Shown: piece after piece, positions 26,341 through 36,696 of the stretch | Numbering within the stretch: position 1 is the first letter of the stretch | Layout of the letters: each line of letters opens with the position of its first letter | NCBI GenBank assembly: GCA_002368355.1 | Contig: AP018281.1 | Span: 2,418,001-2,482,000, forward strand | Reading direction: 5' to 3' | From: Chondrocystis sp. NIES-4102 | Lineage (GTDB): Bacteria; Cyanobacteriota; Cyanobacteriia; Cyanobacteriales; Xenococcaceae | Length of the DNA: 64,000 bases | Notes under the pieces: model-generated | Database searches by the model: none | What the model was told of the DNA's origin: nothing | Seen by the model: the letters and a program-made list of their open reading frames with translations, nothing else | Translations under genes and position numbers: made by a program

Positions 26341-28812
26341 CTAAGAAGAAGGAAGTAACTCTACTTTCTCTTTTTGAGGTACAACAGTAACTTTATTCTC
26401 TTCGTCAATATCTACTACAGCAGTATCTCCTTCGCCTAAACGACCTGAAAGAATTTCTTCTGCCAAGACATCTTCTAAAAGACGCATAATTGCCCGACGT
26501 AAAGGACGCGCACCGTAAGCAGGATTATACCCTTCATCGACTAAACGATCTTTAAATTTATCGGTGACTTCCAGACTAATTTCTTGCTCGGTCAAACGTT
26601 GGAATACTTCCTTGAGTAGGATTTCGCTGATTTCTTTAACTTCGTCTTTATTCAATTGACGGAAGACAATAATCTCATCCAAACGGTTGAGGAACTCTGG
26701 ACGGAAGTAGCTTTTTAGCTCTTCATTTACCAAAGAACGAATACGGTTATATTTCGCTTCTGCTTGGTCATCAGCAAATTCAAAACCGAGACCGCCACCA
26801 CCTTTTTCAATCACTTTAGAACCAATGTTAGAAGTCAAAATTAACAAGGTATTTTTAAAGTCTACAGTTCTACCTTTGGCATCAGTTAGGCGACCGTCTT
26901 CTAAAATCTGCAACAGCATATTAAAGATATCGGGGTGTGCCTTTTCAATTTCATCAAATAGAACCACAGTATAAGGACGACGACGTACTGCTTCTGTTAG
27001 CTGACCACCTTCGTTATAACCGACATACCCTGGAGGTGAACCAATCAGTTTAGAAACTGTATGACGTTCCATGTATTCAGACATATCGAGACGAATCATG
27101 GCATCTTCCGAACCAAAGAAATAGGTTGCAAGAGCCTTGGTCAATTCTGTTTTACCTACCCCTGTAGGCCCAGAAAAGATGAAGCTGGCGATCGGACGGT
27201 TAGGATTTTTTAGACCGACTCTAGCCCGTCTAATTGCCCGTGAGATAGCTTTTACTGCGTCTTCTTGACCGATGATACGCTGATGGAGAGTATCTTCCAT
27301 GTGCATCAGTTTTTCAGATTCAGACTCGGTAATTTTATTAACTGGTACACCAGTCCAAGAAGCTACAATGTGAGCGATTTCCTCGGAATCTACCACAGGA
27401 GAATCTTCACCTGTATCGGATTCATTTTTCTTAGTCGAGGCTATGTTGCGAATTTGTTCTTTAATTTCCATCTCGCGATCGCGTAATTCCCCAGCTTGAT
27501 CGAAATCTTGGGATCTTACAGCATCGTCTTTTTGTTTGAGAATTTCTCGTAATTCCTTATCCAACTCTTTAGCTGCTGGAGGAAGTTGAGAATTAATTAA
27601 ACGAACTCTCGATCCTGCTTCGTCAATTAAATCAATCGCCTTATCTGGTAAAAAGCGATCACTAATATAACGATCAGATAGTTTTGCTGCTGCTTCTAAA
27701 GCCTCGTCTAATATTTTTAATTTGTGATGTTGTTCGTAACGCTCACGCAAACCGTAGAGAATCTCGATAGTCTCATCTACTGATGGTTCTCCTACCTGTA
27801 CAGGTTGAAAACGGCGTTCTAGGGCTGCATCACGTTCGATGTGCTTGCGGTATTCATCTAGGGTAGTTGCACCAATACACTGGAGTTCTCCCCTAGCCAA
27901 AGCTGGTTTGAGAATATTGGCAGCATCAATTGCACCTTCTGCTGCACCTGCACCAATTAGGGTGTGTACCTCGTCAATTACCAGAATTACATTACCAGCT
28001 TGACGAATTTCATCCATGATTTTTTTGAGACGTTCCTCAAATTCACCACGATACTTAGTACCTGCTACTAATAAGCCAATATCTAGGGTAACTACTCGTT
28101 TGTCTTCTAGGATATCGGGAATATCTTTATTAGCAATACGTTGGGCAAGTCCTTCAGCGATCGCAGTTTTACCAACTCCAGGTTCACCAATTAAAACTGG
28201 ATTGTTTTTAGTACGTCTACCGAGAATTTGAATTACCCGCTCAATTTCTTTTTGTCTGCCGACTACAGGATCTAATTTACCTTCCCCTGCCATCTGAGTC
28301 AGATTTGACCCAAATTCATCTAAAGTAGGAGTTTTATTTCTGCCCTGAGTACCGCTAGATCCAGCAGCCACTTCGGCAGTTTCTCCCAACATTCTAATTA
28401 CTTGAGTGCGGACTTTGGACAAGTCTACGCCCAGGTTTTCGAGTACCCTAGCAGCCACTCCTTCCCCTTCTCTAATTAAGCCTAAAAGTAGATGCTCAGT
28501 CCCAATATAGTTATGACCTAATTGGCGTGCTTCTTCTAGGGATAGTTCTAGAACTCTTTTGGCTCTTGGAGTAAAAGGAATTTCTACTGCAACAAACCCA
28601 GATCCGCGCCCGATAATTTTCTCAACTTCGATTCGAGCATCTTTAAGATTAACTCCCATCGATTTAAGAACTTTGGCAGCGACTCCAGTACCCTCTCCGA
28701 TTAAACCTAAGAGGATTTGTTCTGTACCTACGAAGTTATGACCCAGGCGGCGTGCTTCCTCCTGGGCTAACATAATTACTTTTATTGCCTTCTCTGTGAA
28801 GCGTTCAAACAT
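26341..28812 (-). CDS. clpC: ClpC, Hsp100 unfoldase of the Clp protease
   Basis: An 823-residue class I Clp ATPase. The N domain is two repeats ([20 protein letters not shown] and a copy near residue 80). D1 has Walker [14 protein letters not shown] near residue 209. A UVR-like coiled middle region ([20 protein letters not shown]) follows, and D2 has Walker [14 protein letters not shown] near 550. It unfolds substrates for ClpP/ClpR; in cyanobacteria and plastids ClpC is essential and supports the photosynthetic apparatus. The gene order clpC-rimI-lysA, with divergence at rimI, recurs in cyanobacteria as far as I recall. Confidence 0.97.
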   Translation of the reverse strand: MFERFTEKAIKVIMLAQEEARRLGHNFVGTEQILLGLIGEGTGVAAKVLKSMGVNLKDARIEVEKIIGRGSGFVAVEIPFTPRAKRVLELSLEEARQLGHNYIGTEHLLLGLIREGEGVAARVLENLGVDLSKVRTQVIRMLGETAEVAAGSSGTQGRNKTPTLDEFGSNLTQMAGEGKLDPVVGRQKEIERVIQILGRRTKNNPVLIGEPGVGKTAIAEGLAQRIANKDIPDILEDKRVVTLDIGLLVAGTKYRGEFEERLKKIMDEIRQAGNVILVIDEVHTLIGAGAAEGAIDAANILKPALARGELQCIGATTLDEYRKHIERDAALERRFQPVQVGEPSVDETIEILYGLRERYEQHHKLKILDEALEAAAKLSDRYISDRFLPDKAIDLIDEAGSRVRLINSQLPPAAKELDKELREILKQKDDAVRSQDFDQAGELRDREMEIKEQIRNIASTKKNESDTGEDSPVVDSEEIAHIVASWTGVPVNKITESESEKLMHMEDTLHQRIIGQEDAVKAISRAIRRARVGLKNPNRPIASFIFSGPTGVGKTELTKALATYFFGSEDAMIRLDMSEYMERHTVSKLIGSPPGYVGYNEGGQLTEAVRRRPYTVVLFDEIEKAHPDIFNMLLQILEDGRLTDAKGRTVDFKNTLLILTSNIGSKVIEKGGGGLGFEFADDQAEAKYNRIRSLVNEELKSYFRPEFLNRLDEIIVFRQLNKDEVKEISEILLKEVFQRLTEQEISLEVTDKFKDRLVDEGYNPAYGARPLRRAIMRLLEDVLAEEILSGRLGEGDTAVVDIDEENKVTVVPQKEKVELLPSS

Positions 28813-28931
28813 GTCTCTTTTCCATCCACCTGCTGCTTGCCCTTGTTATGGTGATTTTAGCACAGCCTTTTGATTTCCTGACTCTGCTGATAGGGGAGGA
28901 AAATACGGTATTTTTGGTAACATTTTGCTGG

Positions 28932-29480
28932 TTAGTTGAGGCAGTATTGATAATAGCTTAAGCGTAGCTTTGTTTCCTGTTGATATTGATTTAAAGTAGA
29001 TCTAAAATTTGGCGTTTGTAAATTTTTGAGCCAGAGAACTAGAGCATCATCCCCTGTGGATTTGTAGTATTTTTTGCGTTTCCCAATTATGTTAAATCCT
29101 AATTTTTCATATAGATTTATCGCTCCATCATTGTGGGCATTAACTTCCAAGGTTGCCCAGTTTAAATTACGAGCGACCGCACTTTCTAGCAGGGTTAATA
29201 GTAATAGTTGTCCCAACCCTTGACGACGATAATCTGGATGTATTGCCAACAATGTTATATGAGCCTCATCCGCGATCACCCATAAGCACCCCATGCCGAT
29301 TATTTCTGAATTTGTGTAATTCTCATCCAAAATATGTAACCCCAATAGATTACTATTCGGGCTTTCTATCTCGCTTATATATCCTTCGCTTGTCCAAATA
29401 CCACCAAGACATAATTGGTCTAAAGAAACTATAGTTGGTACTTGAGATAAACTTATAGGTTTGATTGTGATTGTCTTCAC
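28932..29480 (-). CDS. rimI: RimI-type ribosomal-protein alanine N-acetyltransferase (GNAT)
   Basis: A 182-residue GNAT protein with the acetyl-CoA loop HPDYRRQGLGQLLLLTLLES and the RimI-like EVNAHNDGAINLYEKLGFNI with KKYYKSTGDDALVLWLK. RimI acetylates the N-terminal alanine of ribosomal protein S18; substrate range may be wider. The start is GTG at 29480, giving MKTITIKPIS. It is transcribed divergently from lysA with about 200 bases between. Confidence 0.88.
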   Translation of the reverse strand: MKTITIKPISLSQVPTIVSLDQLCLGGIWTSEGYISEIESPNSNLLGLHILDENYTNSEIIGMGCLWVIADEAHITLLAIHPDYRRQGLGQLLLLTLLESAVARNLNWATLEVNAHNDGAINLYEKLGFNIIGKRKKYYKSTGDDALVLWLKNLQTPNFRSTLNQYQQETKLRLSYYQYCLN

Positions 29481-29678
29481 TTTAAAAATTAAAAAATACT
29501 TAAATATTTAACTGAGTTACTTAGGAAAAATCCCTTAAATAAATTGAGGCTAGTAACACTTAGTTTATTTAGCTAGTTAACCACCATAGCTATTACCTAT
29601 TTTTTGACAGCACCTAACTGTAGACTAGAAAATAGGTAATTACAAAACTTCACTAGTCAACTCAAAAAAACAAAAATT

Positions 29679-31088
29679 ATGCTTTCGACCGATCGCAGTT
29701 TACCAAATACTGGACATCGTTATATTCCTCAAATTACAGATTTAAATATTCCTTCTGCTCCTAACCAAGAGCTATTACCCTTAACTGCTAAGGTCAATAC
29801 CCAAAATCATTTGGAAATAGGTGGTTGCGATCTTACAGAATTGGTTGCCAAATATGGCTCTCCTCTATATGTTCTGGATGAATTTACTTTAAGAACTGCT
29901 TGTCGGCAATATCGTGATAGTTTTGCTAGTTATTATGGTGGAGAGTCGCAAGTTATTTATGCTTCTAAAGCCTGGAGTTGTCTAGCTGTTTGTAGTATAA
30001 TTGCCAGCGAAGGTTTAGGTTTTGATGTGGTATCTGGAGGGGAACTATATACAACCCTACAAGCAGGCGTAAGTAAAGAGAAGATTTATTTTCATGGTAA
30101 TAATAAGTCTATAGCAGAATTAGAATATGCCGTAGCAACAGGTTGTACGATTATTATTGATAATTGGTTGGAGTTAAAAAATTTAACCCGTATAGCTGCC
30201 GAACAAAGTCCTAAACCAGTCCCAGTTATGGTGCGCCTCACTCCTGGTATTGAGTGTCATACCCACGAATATATCCGTACAGGGCATTTAGATAGTAAGT
30301 TTGGTTTTGACCCTAATCAACTAGATGAAGTATTTACCTATCTTAGCCAACAAGAGAGCTTACATTGTATAGGGTTACACGCCCATATCGGTTCGCAAAT
30401 TTTTGAGCGTCAACCTCATCAGGATTTAGGAGAAGTATTGGTTGATTGGTTTGTTAAAGCTCAGCGATATAATTTGCCTGTAACAACTCTTAATGTTGGT
30501 GGTGGGTTGGGAATTCAGTATACCGAATCTGATGATCCTCCAAGTATTTCCCAATGGGTTAAAGCTGTATGTGGCGCAGTTGAAGATGCTTGTACTAAGG
30601 CTTCTATGCCCCTACCTAAATTAATCGCTGAACCTGGACGATCTTTAATTGGTTCTGCTTGTGTTACAGCCTATACTGTCGGTAGCCGTAAAGAAATTCC
30701 TCAAATGCGTACTTATATCGCTGTAGATGGTGGAATGTCTGATAATCCTCGCCCAATTACTTATCAATCAGTGTATCGAGCCGTGGTGGCTAATCGGATG
30801 TCCGAGCCTTTAAGCGAGCAGGTAACAGTGGCTGGAAAACATTGTGAATCGGGTGATGTAGTTATTAAAGATGCTTCCTTGCCTAAAACTGAACCTGGAG
30901 ATATTTTAGTGGTAATGGATACAGGCGCGTACAATTACAGCATGGCATCTAACTATAATCGTATTGGTAGACCTGCAGCAGTAGTGGTTTATGAAGGTGA
31001 AGCCAATTTAATTATTGAACGTGAAACTTATCATAATTTAATCGAACGCGATCGCCTACCAGAAAGACTGGTAAAACCAGAAAACTAG
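29679..31088 (+). CDS. lysA: Diaminopimelate decarboxylase
   Basis: A 469-residue PLP enzyme converting meso-diaminopimelate to lysine. PLP-binding Lys97 lies in VIYASKAWSCLAVC; other motifs are HGNNKS, GLHAHIGSQIFE, the phosphate-binding NVGGGLGIQY, EPGRSLIGSA, and the active-site Cys-containing GKHCESGDVV. The first 45 residues form the usual cyanobacterial N-terminal extension. It is followed 106 bases later by cdaA and then uppS, grouping lysine and cell-wall functions. Confidence 0.97.
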   Translation: MLSTDRSLPNTGHRYIPQITDLNIPSAPNQELLPLTAKVNTQNHLEIGGCDLTELVAKYGSPLYVLDEFTLRTACRQYRDSFASYYGGESQVIYASKAWSCLAVCSIIASEGLGFDVVSGGELYTTLQAGVSKEKIYFHGNNKSIAELEYAVATGCTIIIDNWLELKNLTRIAAEQSPKPVPVMVRLTPGIECHTHEYIRTGHLDSKFGFDPNQLDEVFTYLSQQESLHCIGLHAHIGSQIFERQPHQDLGEVLVDWFVKAQRYNLPVTTLNVGGGLGIQYTESDDPPSISQWVKAVCGAVEDACTKASMPLPKLIAEPGRSLIGSACVTAYTVGSRKEIPQMRTYIAVDGGMSDNPRPITYQSVYRAVVANRMSEPLSEQVTVAGKHCESGDVVIKDASLPKTEPGDILVVMDTGAYNYSMASNYNRIGRPAAVVVYEGEANLIIERETYHNLIERDRLPERLVKPEN

Positions 31089-31194
31089 ACTTAGGATAGA
31101 AGCCAGCATATTAATTATAATTTTCCTGTATAATTTTAAGTTTTGAATTTACAGGTATTTCCCCTAACCATTCACGAGCTGAGTAAATAAAATA

Positions 31195-32112
31195 ATGTCA
31201 TTGTCGGGTATTGTTCCTGACTTAAATCAGGTAATTCCCTGGTTGCCAAATTTAATTAACATCATCGATTTGGGCTTAGTTCTAACTCTTAGTTATGCTC
31301 TTCTTTTAATTATTGGAGAAGGTGAGCGACGTAGCTTATGGATGGTCAGAGGCTTTATTGTTCTCATGTTGGCAACGGTAGTCAGTGGACAACTAGAGTT
31401 AAAATTACTGAAATTTTTACTAGAAAAACTAGTATTAGGTTCTGCTGTGGCGATGGCAGTGATTTTTCAATCTCAATTTCGCCGTTTTCTAGAACAAATT
31501 GGGAAAGGGGAAATTTTAAAGTTTTTCCAAAGTTCTAGCCGACCAAAGATTCAATCAGACAGCGTTATAGATCGCATTGTTGAAGCTGTTAAAGAACTTT
31601 CACAAAACCGCACGGGTGCATTAGTACTAATGGAAACTACAGGGTCTTTAGAGGAGGAAGATTTTGTATCTCCAGGAGTTGGTTTAAATGCCGAGGTGTC
31701 TAAAGAACTTTTGCAAACTATATTTCAAACTAGTACTTTATTGCATGATGGGGCGGTCTTAATTAGTGGATCGAGAATCTTAGCTGCTGCGGTAATTTTA
31801 CCCCTTTCAGAACGTACAGCCTCCCGTCAGTTAGGTACTCGCCATCGGGCAGCAATGGGTATTACTGAAAGAGTAGATAAATGTTTGTGTATTGTAGTAT
31901 CAGAAGAAACAGGGTCAATCTCTTTAGCCGAAAAAGGAACGTTAAATAGACCCCTAACCAGTAGTAAACTAAAAGAGTTATTACAGGCGAGGTTTACTCC
32001 CATAGTCGAACGAGATGCAGTACGTCTTAGTCGTACAATTGGTTTTCAAGGCAAAATTTTGCTAGAACGCTTATTGCGTCTTAGACCATCCAACTTTCGT
32101 AAGAAAAATTAG
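31195..32112 (+). CDS. cdaA: Diadenylate cyclase (membrane CdaA type)
   Basis: A 305-residue protein. Membrane segments occupy about residues 15-90 (IIDLGLVLTLSYALLLIIGE and following). The DAC domain has the signature DGA at 185-187 (LHDGAVLISG) and RHR at 216-218 (LGTRHRAAMGI). It condenses two ATP to c-di-AMP, which in cyanobacteria affects potassium/osmotic balance and night survival. It sits between lysA and uppS, only 30 bases before uppS, so co-transcription with a wall-precursor gene is likely. Confidence 0.95.
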   Translation: MSLSGIVPDLNQVIPWLPNLINIIDLGLVLTLSYALLLIIGEGERRSLWMVRGFIVLMLATVVSGQLELKLLKFLLEKLVLGSAVAMAVIFQSQFRRFLEQIGKGEILKFFQSSSRPKIQSDSVIDRIVEAVKELSQNRTGALVLMETTGSLEEEDFVSPGVGLNAEVSKELLQTIFQTSTLLHDGAVLISGSRILAAAVILPLSERTASRQLGTRHRAAMGITERVDKCLCIVVSEETGSISLAEKGTLNRPLTSSKLKELLQARFTPIVERDAVRLSRTIGFQGKILLERLLRLRPSNFRKKN

Positions 32113-32142
32113 GTTGACTTGTCAAATAAAAAACTTTAAAAG

Positions 32143-32892
32143 ATGAGCCTAGAGCCAGTCGCATTGCATAAACTACCTGCCGATTTAAGCCTCAAGCCCC
32201 TACCAAAACACGTAGCAGTGATTATGGATGGCAATGGTCGTTGGGCTAAAAATCAAGGCAAACCCCGTATTGTCGGTCATCAAAAGGGTGTAGATGCTTT
32301 AAAAGACTTATTGCGCTGTTGTAAAGACTGGGGAATTCCAGCCTTAACCGCCTATGCTTTTTCGACGGAGAATTGGGGACGACCCCATGCGGAAGTACAG
32401 TTTTTAATGACTTTATTTGAGCGAGTGCTACGGCGAGAGTTACAAGAAATGAAGCAAGAGAATGTGAGAATTCGCTTCGTGGGTAATTTAGATGATTTAC
32501 CTAACTCTCTGCGCCAAGAAATTGCTCGCTCAATGGAAGATACGAAAGATAATCAGGGAATTCAGTTTACTGTAGCCACAAATTATGGAGGTAGACATGA
32601 AATTCTTCAAGCTTGTAGAGCGATCGCACTTGAAGTAGCACAAGGACATTTAGAAGTGGATCAGATTGATGAGGGACTGTTTGAGGATCATTTATATACT
32701 CATGGTATTCCCCATCCAGATCTTTTGATTCGTACTAGTGGCGAGATGCGAATTAGTAATTTTTTATTATGGCAGATGGCTTACGCTGAAATTTATGTAA
32801 CCTCTACCTTATGGCCAGATTTTGATCGTCTGGAATTTCACAAGGCTTTATTAGAGTTTCAACAGCGCGATCGCCGTTTTGGTAAAGTTTAG
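32143..32892 (+). CDS. uppS: Isoprenyl transferase (undecaprenyl diphosphate synthase type)
   Basis: A 249-residue cis-prenyltransferase. The first motif, [18 protein letters not shown], contains catalytic Asp29; others are [15 protein letters not shown] and [20 protein letters not shown]. It extends farnesyl diphosphate to the C55 lipid carrier for peptidoglycan and polysaccharide export. It starts at ATG 32143, 30 bases after cdaA. Confidence 0.96.
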   Translation: MSLEPVALHKLPADLSLKPLPKHVAVIMDGNGRWAKNQGKPRIVGHQKGVDALKDLLRCCKDWGIPALTAYAFSTENWGRPHAEVQFLMTLFERVLRRELQEMKQENVRIRFVGNLDDLPNSLRQEIARSMEDTKDNQGIQFTVATNYGGRHEILQACRAIALEVAQGHLEVDQIDEGLFEDHLYTHGIPHPDLLIRTSGEMRISNFLLWQMAYAEIYVTSTLWPDFDRLEFHKALLEFQQRDRRFGKV

Positions 32893-33049
32893 TAGAAATA
32901 AGGAAAGAAAAACTCTGTAGTTAAGCATTAATTATGCGGATGGATAACTCCATTGACGACTACTTCGCAATTTGATAAGTTAGGGACATGAGCTTAAAGT
33001 AGTTAGAAGAGATGAAGCAACTTTTAAACTCATAAAATAAGGAAACTGA

Positions 33050-33352
33050 ATGCACGTCATCTCGCTCTCGAAGTTAAAGCAATTTTGGCAGTCCCATCCT
33101 AATGCGCAGGTTAGCTTACGGTATTGGTATAAATTGACTGTTGCCCATAAATGGCAGTGTTTTCACGATCTTGTCCAAACTTTTCCTTCATCGGATAAGG
33201 TAAAAAACTTTGTTGTATTTAACATTGAAGGGAATAATTATCGTTTAATTGCTTATATTGATTACGGTCAAAGTAAAGTGTTTATCCGAGATGTTTTAAC
33301 TCATGCCGAATATGATCAAGAAAATTGGAAAAAAGATGATTGGTATCAGTAA
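33050..33352 (+). CDS. higB: HigB-family mRNA interferase toxin
   Basis: A 100-residue HigB_toxin protein. It opens MHVISLSKLKQFWQSHPNA, contains FNIEGNNYRLIAYIDYGQSK and ends in VLTHAEYDQENWKKDDWY, the family's typical C-terminus. HigB toxins are ribosome-dependent RNases. Shine-Dalgarno aaggaaa lies 5 bases ahead of the ATG. The antitoxin gene follows after 93 bases, the usual toxin-first order. Confidence 0.92.
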   Translation: MHVISLSKLKQFWQSHPNAQVSLRYWYKLTVAHKWQCFHDLVQTFPSSDKVKNFVVFNIEGNNYRLIAYIDYGQSKVFIRDVLTHAEYDQENWKKDDWYQ

Positions 33353-33445
33353 CCCCTAGTCTATATTAATAGTAATTAAGATAAGCTCTTTTTTTCTAAT
33401 TCGGTGCTTAATTTCTTCTAGCTTTTTCTTAACAAAATTCTTTTT

Positions 33446-33859
33446 ATGACTGACAAATATCTTCAATTATTACAGACATTCCCTCCTCGCACCATCAATT
33501 CAGACGAACAATTAGATAAAACAGTTGCAGTTATAGATAAGTTACTAGATCGTGGTTCTTTAACCTCGGAAGAATCAGATTATCTCAATGTTTTAGCAAT
33601 ATTAGTTTTGGATTACGAACAAAAAAGTGAGCTATTACCTGATATTTATGGTGTAGAACTACTAAAAGTTTTAATAGCACAAAGAAATTTACTTCAAAAA
33701 GATCTCGTACCTATATTTAAAACGGAGTCCATTGTCTCTGATATTTTAAGTGGAAAAAGACAATTAACCGTGCGTCATATTCGAGAATTGGCTCAATTTT
33801 TTAAGCTATCTCCTGCGGTATTTTTGCCACTTGAGTCTAGTTGTGAAGCTGTAGCCTAA
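33446..33859 (+). CDS. higA: HigA-type antitoxin with helix-turn-helix
   Basis: A 137-residue antitoxin. The N-terminal half is a helical region with EESDYLNVLAILVLDYEQKS; the C-terminal half has an XRE-like HTH with KDLVPIFKTESIVSDILSGK and RHIRELAQFFKLSPAVFLP. It would bind HigB and autoregulate the pair. The 93-base gap after higB is longer than usual and could hold a second promoter. Confidence 0.9.
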   Translation: MTDKYLQLLQTFPPRTINSDEQLDKTVAVIDKLLDRGSLTSEESDYLNVLAILVLDYEQKSELLPDIYGVELLKVLIAQRNLLQKDLVPIFKTESIVSDILSGKRQLTVRHIRELAQFFKLSPAVFLPLESSCEAVA

Positions 33860-34569
33860 GAATCGTTCAACATACAGTGATTTCACCTTGTAAATTCTGC
33901 CTGTTGTCGTCGTTGCTCATCAAGGTATTGATCTTACTATGTCTCGATAGCTTCTGTACTTTTGTTACATCTCCAGAGCGTGGAATTGACAGGACTTGAA
34001 GTAGAAAATTAAATATCTATCCGTACATGATTAGTTTAGGATATTTGGATGATTATCAATCGGATTTAGTATCAGCAGACAGGAGACAGTGTTATTTCAA
34101 AACTAATACTCCAGAGCTAAGAAACGTCTCAACATTATTTAGTATTGCTATGAATCTCAGTAGTGTTTTTTTGCTGATTCTGGCTAAAAGTTATATTTTT
34201 ATAATATAAATAGGGATTGGGCTATACCCACACGAAGTACAAGTTAAGGCAATTGATATTTGTTTCACTCTATAACTTGTATTCTTATATCCTAAAATGG
34301 GGACGGATGGGACAAAGACACGAAAAGATTGGCGAATTATTCGGTTGCTATAAAAATGATTAAGAATGTTTGCCTCGTCTCTTTGCTTTGAGGATCGCAT
34401 TTGCTTGACGAATACCTACTCCCTACTACCTATTCTTGCCACAGTCATTTTATATTTAATTATTAAAACTAAGCCTTTTGTTAGATGAAAAAGGTATTTA
34501 AAAGAGCATATTTTAATTAATGCAAGCAAATATGTAATTGCAGACACTAACATAAATCAGGAGTTATTA
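33860..34569. other. Long AT-rich spacer, no supported gene
   Basis: A 60-codon frame at 34027 lacks a ribosome-binding site and has no family features; I do not call it. Near 34412 there is a short stretch ctactccctactacctattc of the heptamer-repeat type seen at 46551. The last 100 bases presumably hold the promoter of the 71-aa gene. Confidence 0.5.
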
Positions 34570-34785
34570 ATGCTATTAAAAAGTAGAGATTCCGAAGACC
34601 TCATTGAAGTTTCAGATGTTACAGATTTAATCAACCCTTTTAAAGAAGAAATTATGGGTCAGATGCAATCAGGACAAAATGAACAACCACCAGAAGCTTT
34701 TGAAAAAGCAAACTTAGTTTTTCCTTCAGGTGAAGAACTTCCTGTTTGTTGGTTGGATGGAGATTATAAATTGAAAGAGCAATAA
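34570..34785 (+). CDS. Conserved small cyanobacterial protein, 71 aa
   Basis: ATG with Shine-Dalgarno caggagt. The acidic product begins MLLKSRDSEDLIEVSDVTDL, contains NPFKEEIMGQMQSGQNEQPP and ends with LVFPSGEELPVCWLDGDYKL. I recognise the pattern (LVFPSGE-LP-CWLD) from small uncharacterised proteins in many cyanobacteria, sometimes mislabelled acetyltransferase. It is soluble with no known domain. A weak hairpin terminator follows. Confidence 0.75.
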   Translation: MLLKSRDSEDLIEVSDVTDLINPFKEEIMGQMQSGQNEQPPEAFEKANLVFPSGEELPVCWLDGDYKLKEQ

Positions 34786-34807
34786 ATAAGCAGTAAAAAA
34801 TAAAAGT

Positions 34808-34843
34808 GGTGCTAATTATAACAATCACATTAATAGCACCCTT
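34808..34843 (+). terminator. Possible terminator after the 71-aa gene
   Basis: Stem ggtgcta/tagcacc with a long 19-base loop and only a short ctttg tail, so it is weak. Confidence 0.4.
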
Positions 34844-34909
34844 TGAAAATTGTATTTGATTTAAATTTCTATTACTTAATCCTGCAAATATTAAGCAACA
34901 ATAACAAAA

Positions 34910-36661
34910 TTAAGCAGGATAAATTCTCAGACGACGATTAGGTTCATCACCAAAACTATCAGACTGTAAACGGTAATGTTCAATCAATTCGTGCTGCATT
35001 TTTCTAACTTTTGCCGATCGCGGTAATAATTCTACAGGTTGCCCCTTGGGAATTACAATTTGCTCTACAGCTAGCCTAGCTTCTTCTAAAGCTTCCAATT
35101 CATCATCACTACCTGCTTTACTAAAAAGACGTAGATCTGTTGGTTCAGGAATATTAGGGTCATCAAGATTGAGAATCTGACGAAAAATGCGTGTAATTTG
35201 GGGAATAGTATTAGATTTGACTGTATAGATAGGAATATGACGTTCTTGAGCCAGGGTACGCAATTTAGAATGATGTTTAATTTGCGATCGCAAGGCAATT
35301 ACTGCGTCTGCTTCCATAACATCTTTGGTAAAGACAATTGGTAAATTGAGGATCTCAATTACTTGCTCAATTTGGGATCGACCAATACCATAGGCATAGA
35401 TATATACAGGTAAATCCTCACCGTTGGGTCCTGGAGTACGAATTTTTTGACTATAAGGATCTTGAGTTTGCCAAGAATGTTCTAACATCCCATCTAAATC
35501 AAAGTTACTAGTTTTAGAGATGTTAGTATTCAACGCCACAGGGGTCATTTTCCCCGATGATCTAAGACCTTGAGAATATAGGGGTGAAATAGCTGTCGTC
35601 CTACTACTAGTTAAAGGCTGAATTAATGGTAACTCAGGTTCAACAATAGTTACTTCTCCTTGATCATCTACAGTTCTAATTTGAGATGGTGCTTCCATAC
35701 CTCGCAACAAAGTATCAATAGTAGTTGCCACATCATCATGGACAACCCAGCGTTGACGTTCTAACATTTCAACGGCGATCGCAAAAGTTGGAGGTGCTTT
35801 TCTTTCTAAAACGGTTTTTTGGGTTCGACGACGACGAGCTTCATCATCTCCCAGGGTTACGCTTTGAATTCCACCTATTAAATCTGACAAGGTAGGATTT
35901 TTAATTAAGTTGGCAACGCTGTTACCGTGGGCTGTCCCCACTAACTGTACCCCTCTTTCGGCAATTGTTCTGGCTGCTAGGGCTTCTAATTCCGTCCCAA
36001 TTTCATCAATGACAATTACTTCGGGCATATGGTTTTCCACCGCCTCAATCATCACTTGGTGTTGCAACTCTGGGCGAGCCACCTGCATCCTTCTAGCGCG
36101 ACCAATGGCAGGGTGGGGAATATCTCCATCACCTGCAATCTCATTTGAAGTATCGATAATTACAACACGTTTACCTAAGTCATCCGCTAAAACCCTGGCA
36201 ATTTCCCGTAATGCTGTGGTTTTACCAACTCCAGGACGACCCAAAAGTAAGATAGACTGTCCTGTTTCCACTAAGTCGCGAATCATGACAATTGTGCCAA
36301 AAATTGCCCGACCAATACGACAGGTTAAACCAATAATATCGCCAGTACGGTTACGAATTGCACTAATACGGTGTAAAGTTCTTTCTATGCCAGCACGATT
36401 ATCACTGCTAAACATACCCACACCTTCAATACAGTGTTGAATTTCGGCTTGAGTTACAGGTTGATCACGAATATACTCAACGCGATCGCTAAAACGGGCT
36501 TCAGGTAGTCTGCCTAAATCTAAGACTACTTCAATTAGGTTATCAGTATCAGGTTTAAAATGCTTTTCTAAATTAGAACGAATTGTGTCGGGAAAAATGG
36601 TAAGTAATTTATCCAGGTTATCGGTAACTTGCATCCGATGAGAGGGTAATTCTGACTGCAT
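34910..36661 (-). CDS. ycf45: Ycf45-like AAA ATPase with R3H domain
   Basis: A 583-residue protein related to SpoIIIAA. The ATPase core has Walker A LLLGRPGVGKTTALREIARV near residue 138, Walker B EVIVIDEIGTELEA, and a motif DTSNEIAGDGDIPHPAIGRA. The C-terminal region (from about 440) holds a REC-like/R3H single-stranded nucleic acid binding part ending in LIEHYRLQSDSFGDEPNRRL. Homologues are plastid-encoded in red algae (ycf45). The function is unclear. It lies 36 bases after ldpA on the same strand. Confidence 0.9.
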   Translation of the reverse strand: MQSELPSHRMQVTDNLDKLLTIFPDTIRSNLEKHFKPDTDNLIEVVLDLGRLPEARFSDRVEYIRDQPVTQAEIQHCIEGVGMFSSDNRAGIERTLHRISAIRNRTGDIIGLTCRIGRAIFGTIVMIRDLVETGQSILLLGRPGVGKTTALREIARVLADDLGKRVVIIDTSNEIAGDGDIPHPAIGRARRMQVARPELQHQVMIEAVENHMPEVIVIDEIGTELEALAARTIAERGVQLVGTAHGNSVANLIKNPTLSDLIGGIQSVTLGDDEARRRRTQKTVLERKAPPTFAIAVEMLERQRWVVHDDVATTIDTLLRGMEAPSQIRTVDDQGEVTIVEPELPLIQPLTSSRTTAISPLYSQGLRSSGKMTPVALNTNISKTSNFDLDGMLEHSWQTQDPYSQKIRTPGPNGEDLPVYIYAYGIGRSQIEQVIEILNLPIVFTKDVMEADAVIALRSQIKHHSKLRTLAQERHIPIYTVKSNTIPQITRIFRQILNLDDPNIPEPTDLRLFSKAGSDDELEALEEARLAVEQIVIPKGQPVELLPRSAKVRKMQHELIEHYRLQSDSFGDEPNRRLRIYPA

Positions 36662-36696
36662 TTAATATATATTTTTATGTTGTTAAATTATTTAAA

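Noticed and set aside
34027-34209. 60-aa ORF downstream of higA
   Set aside because: No Shine-Dalgarno, no recognisable motif and a tail that reads into a poly-Ile AT tract.
34191-34400. 69-aa minus-strand ORF
   Set aside because: No ribosome-binding site or family features; overlaps spacer repeat material.
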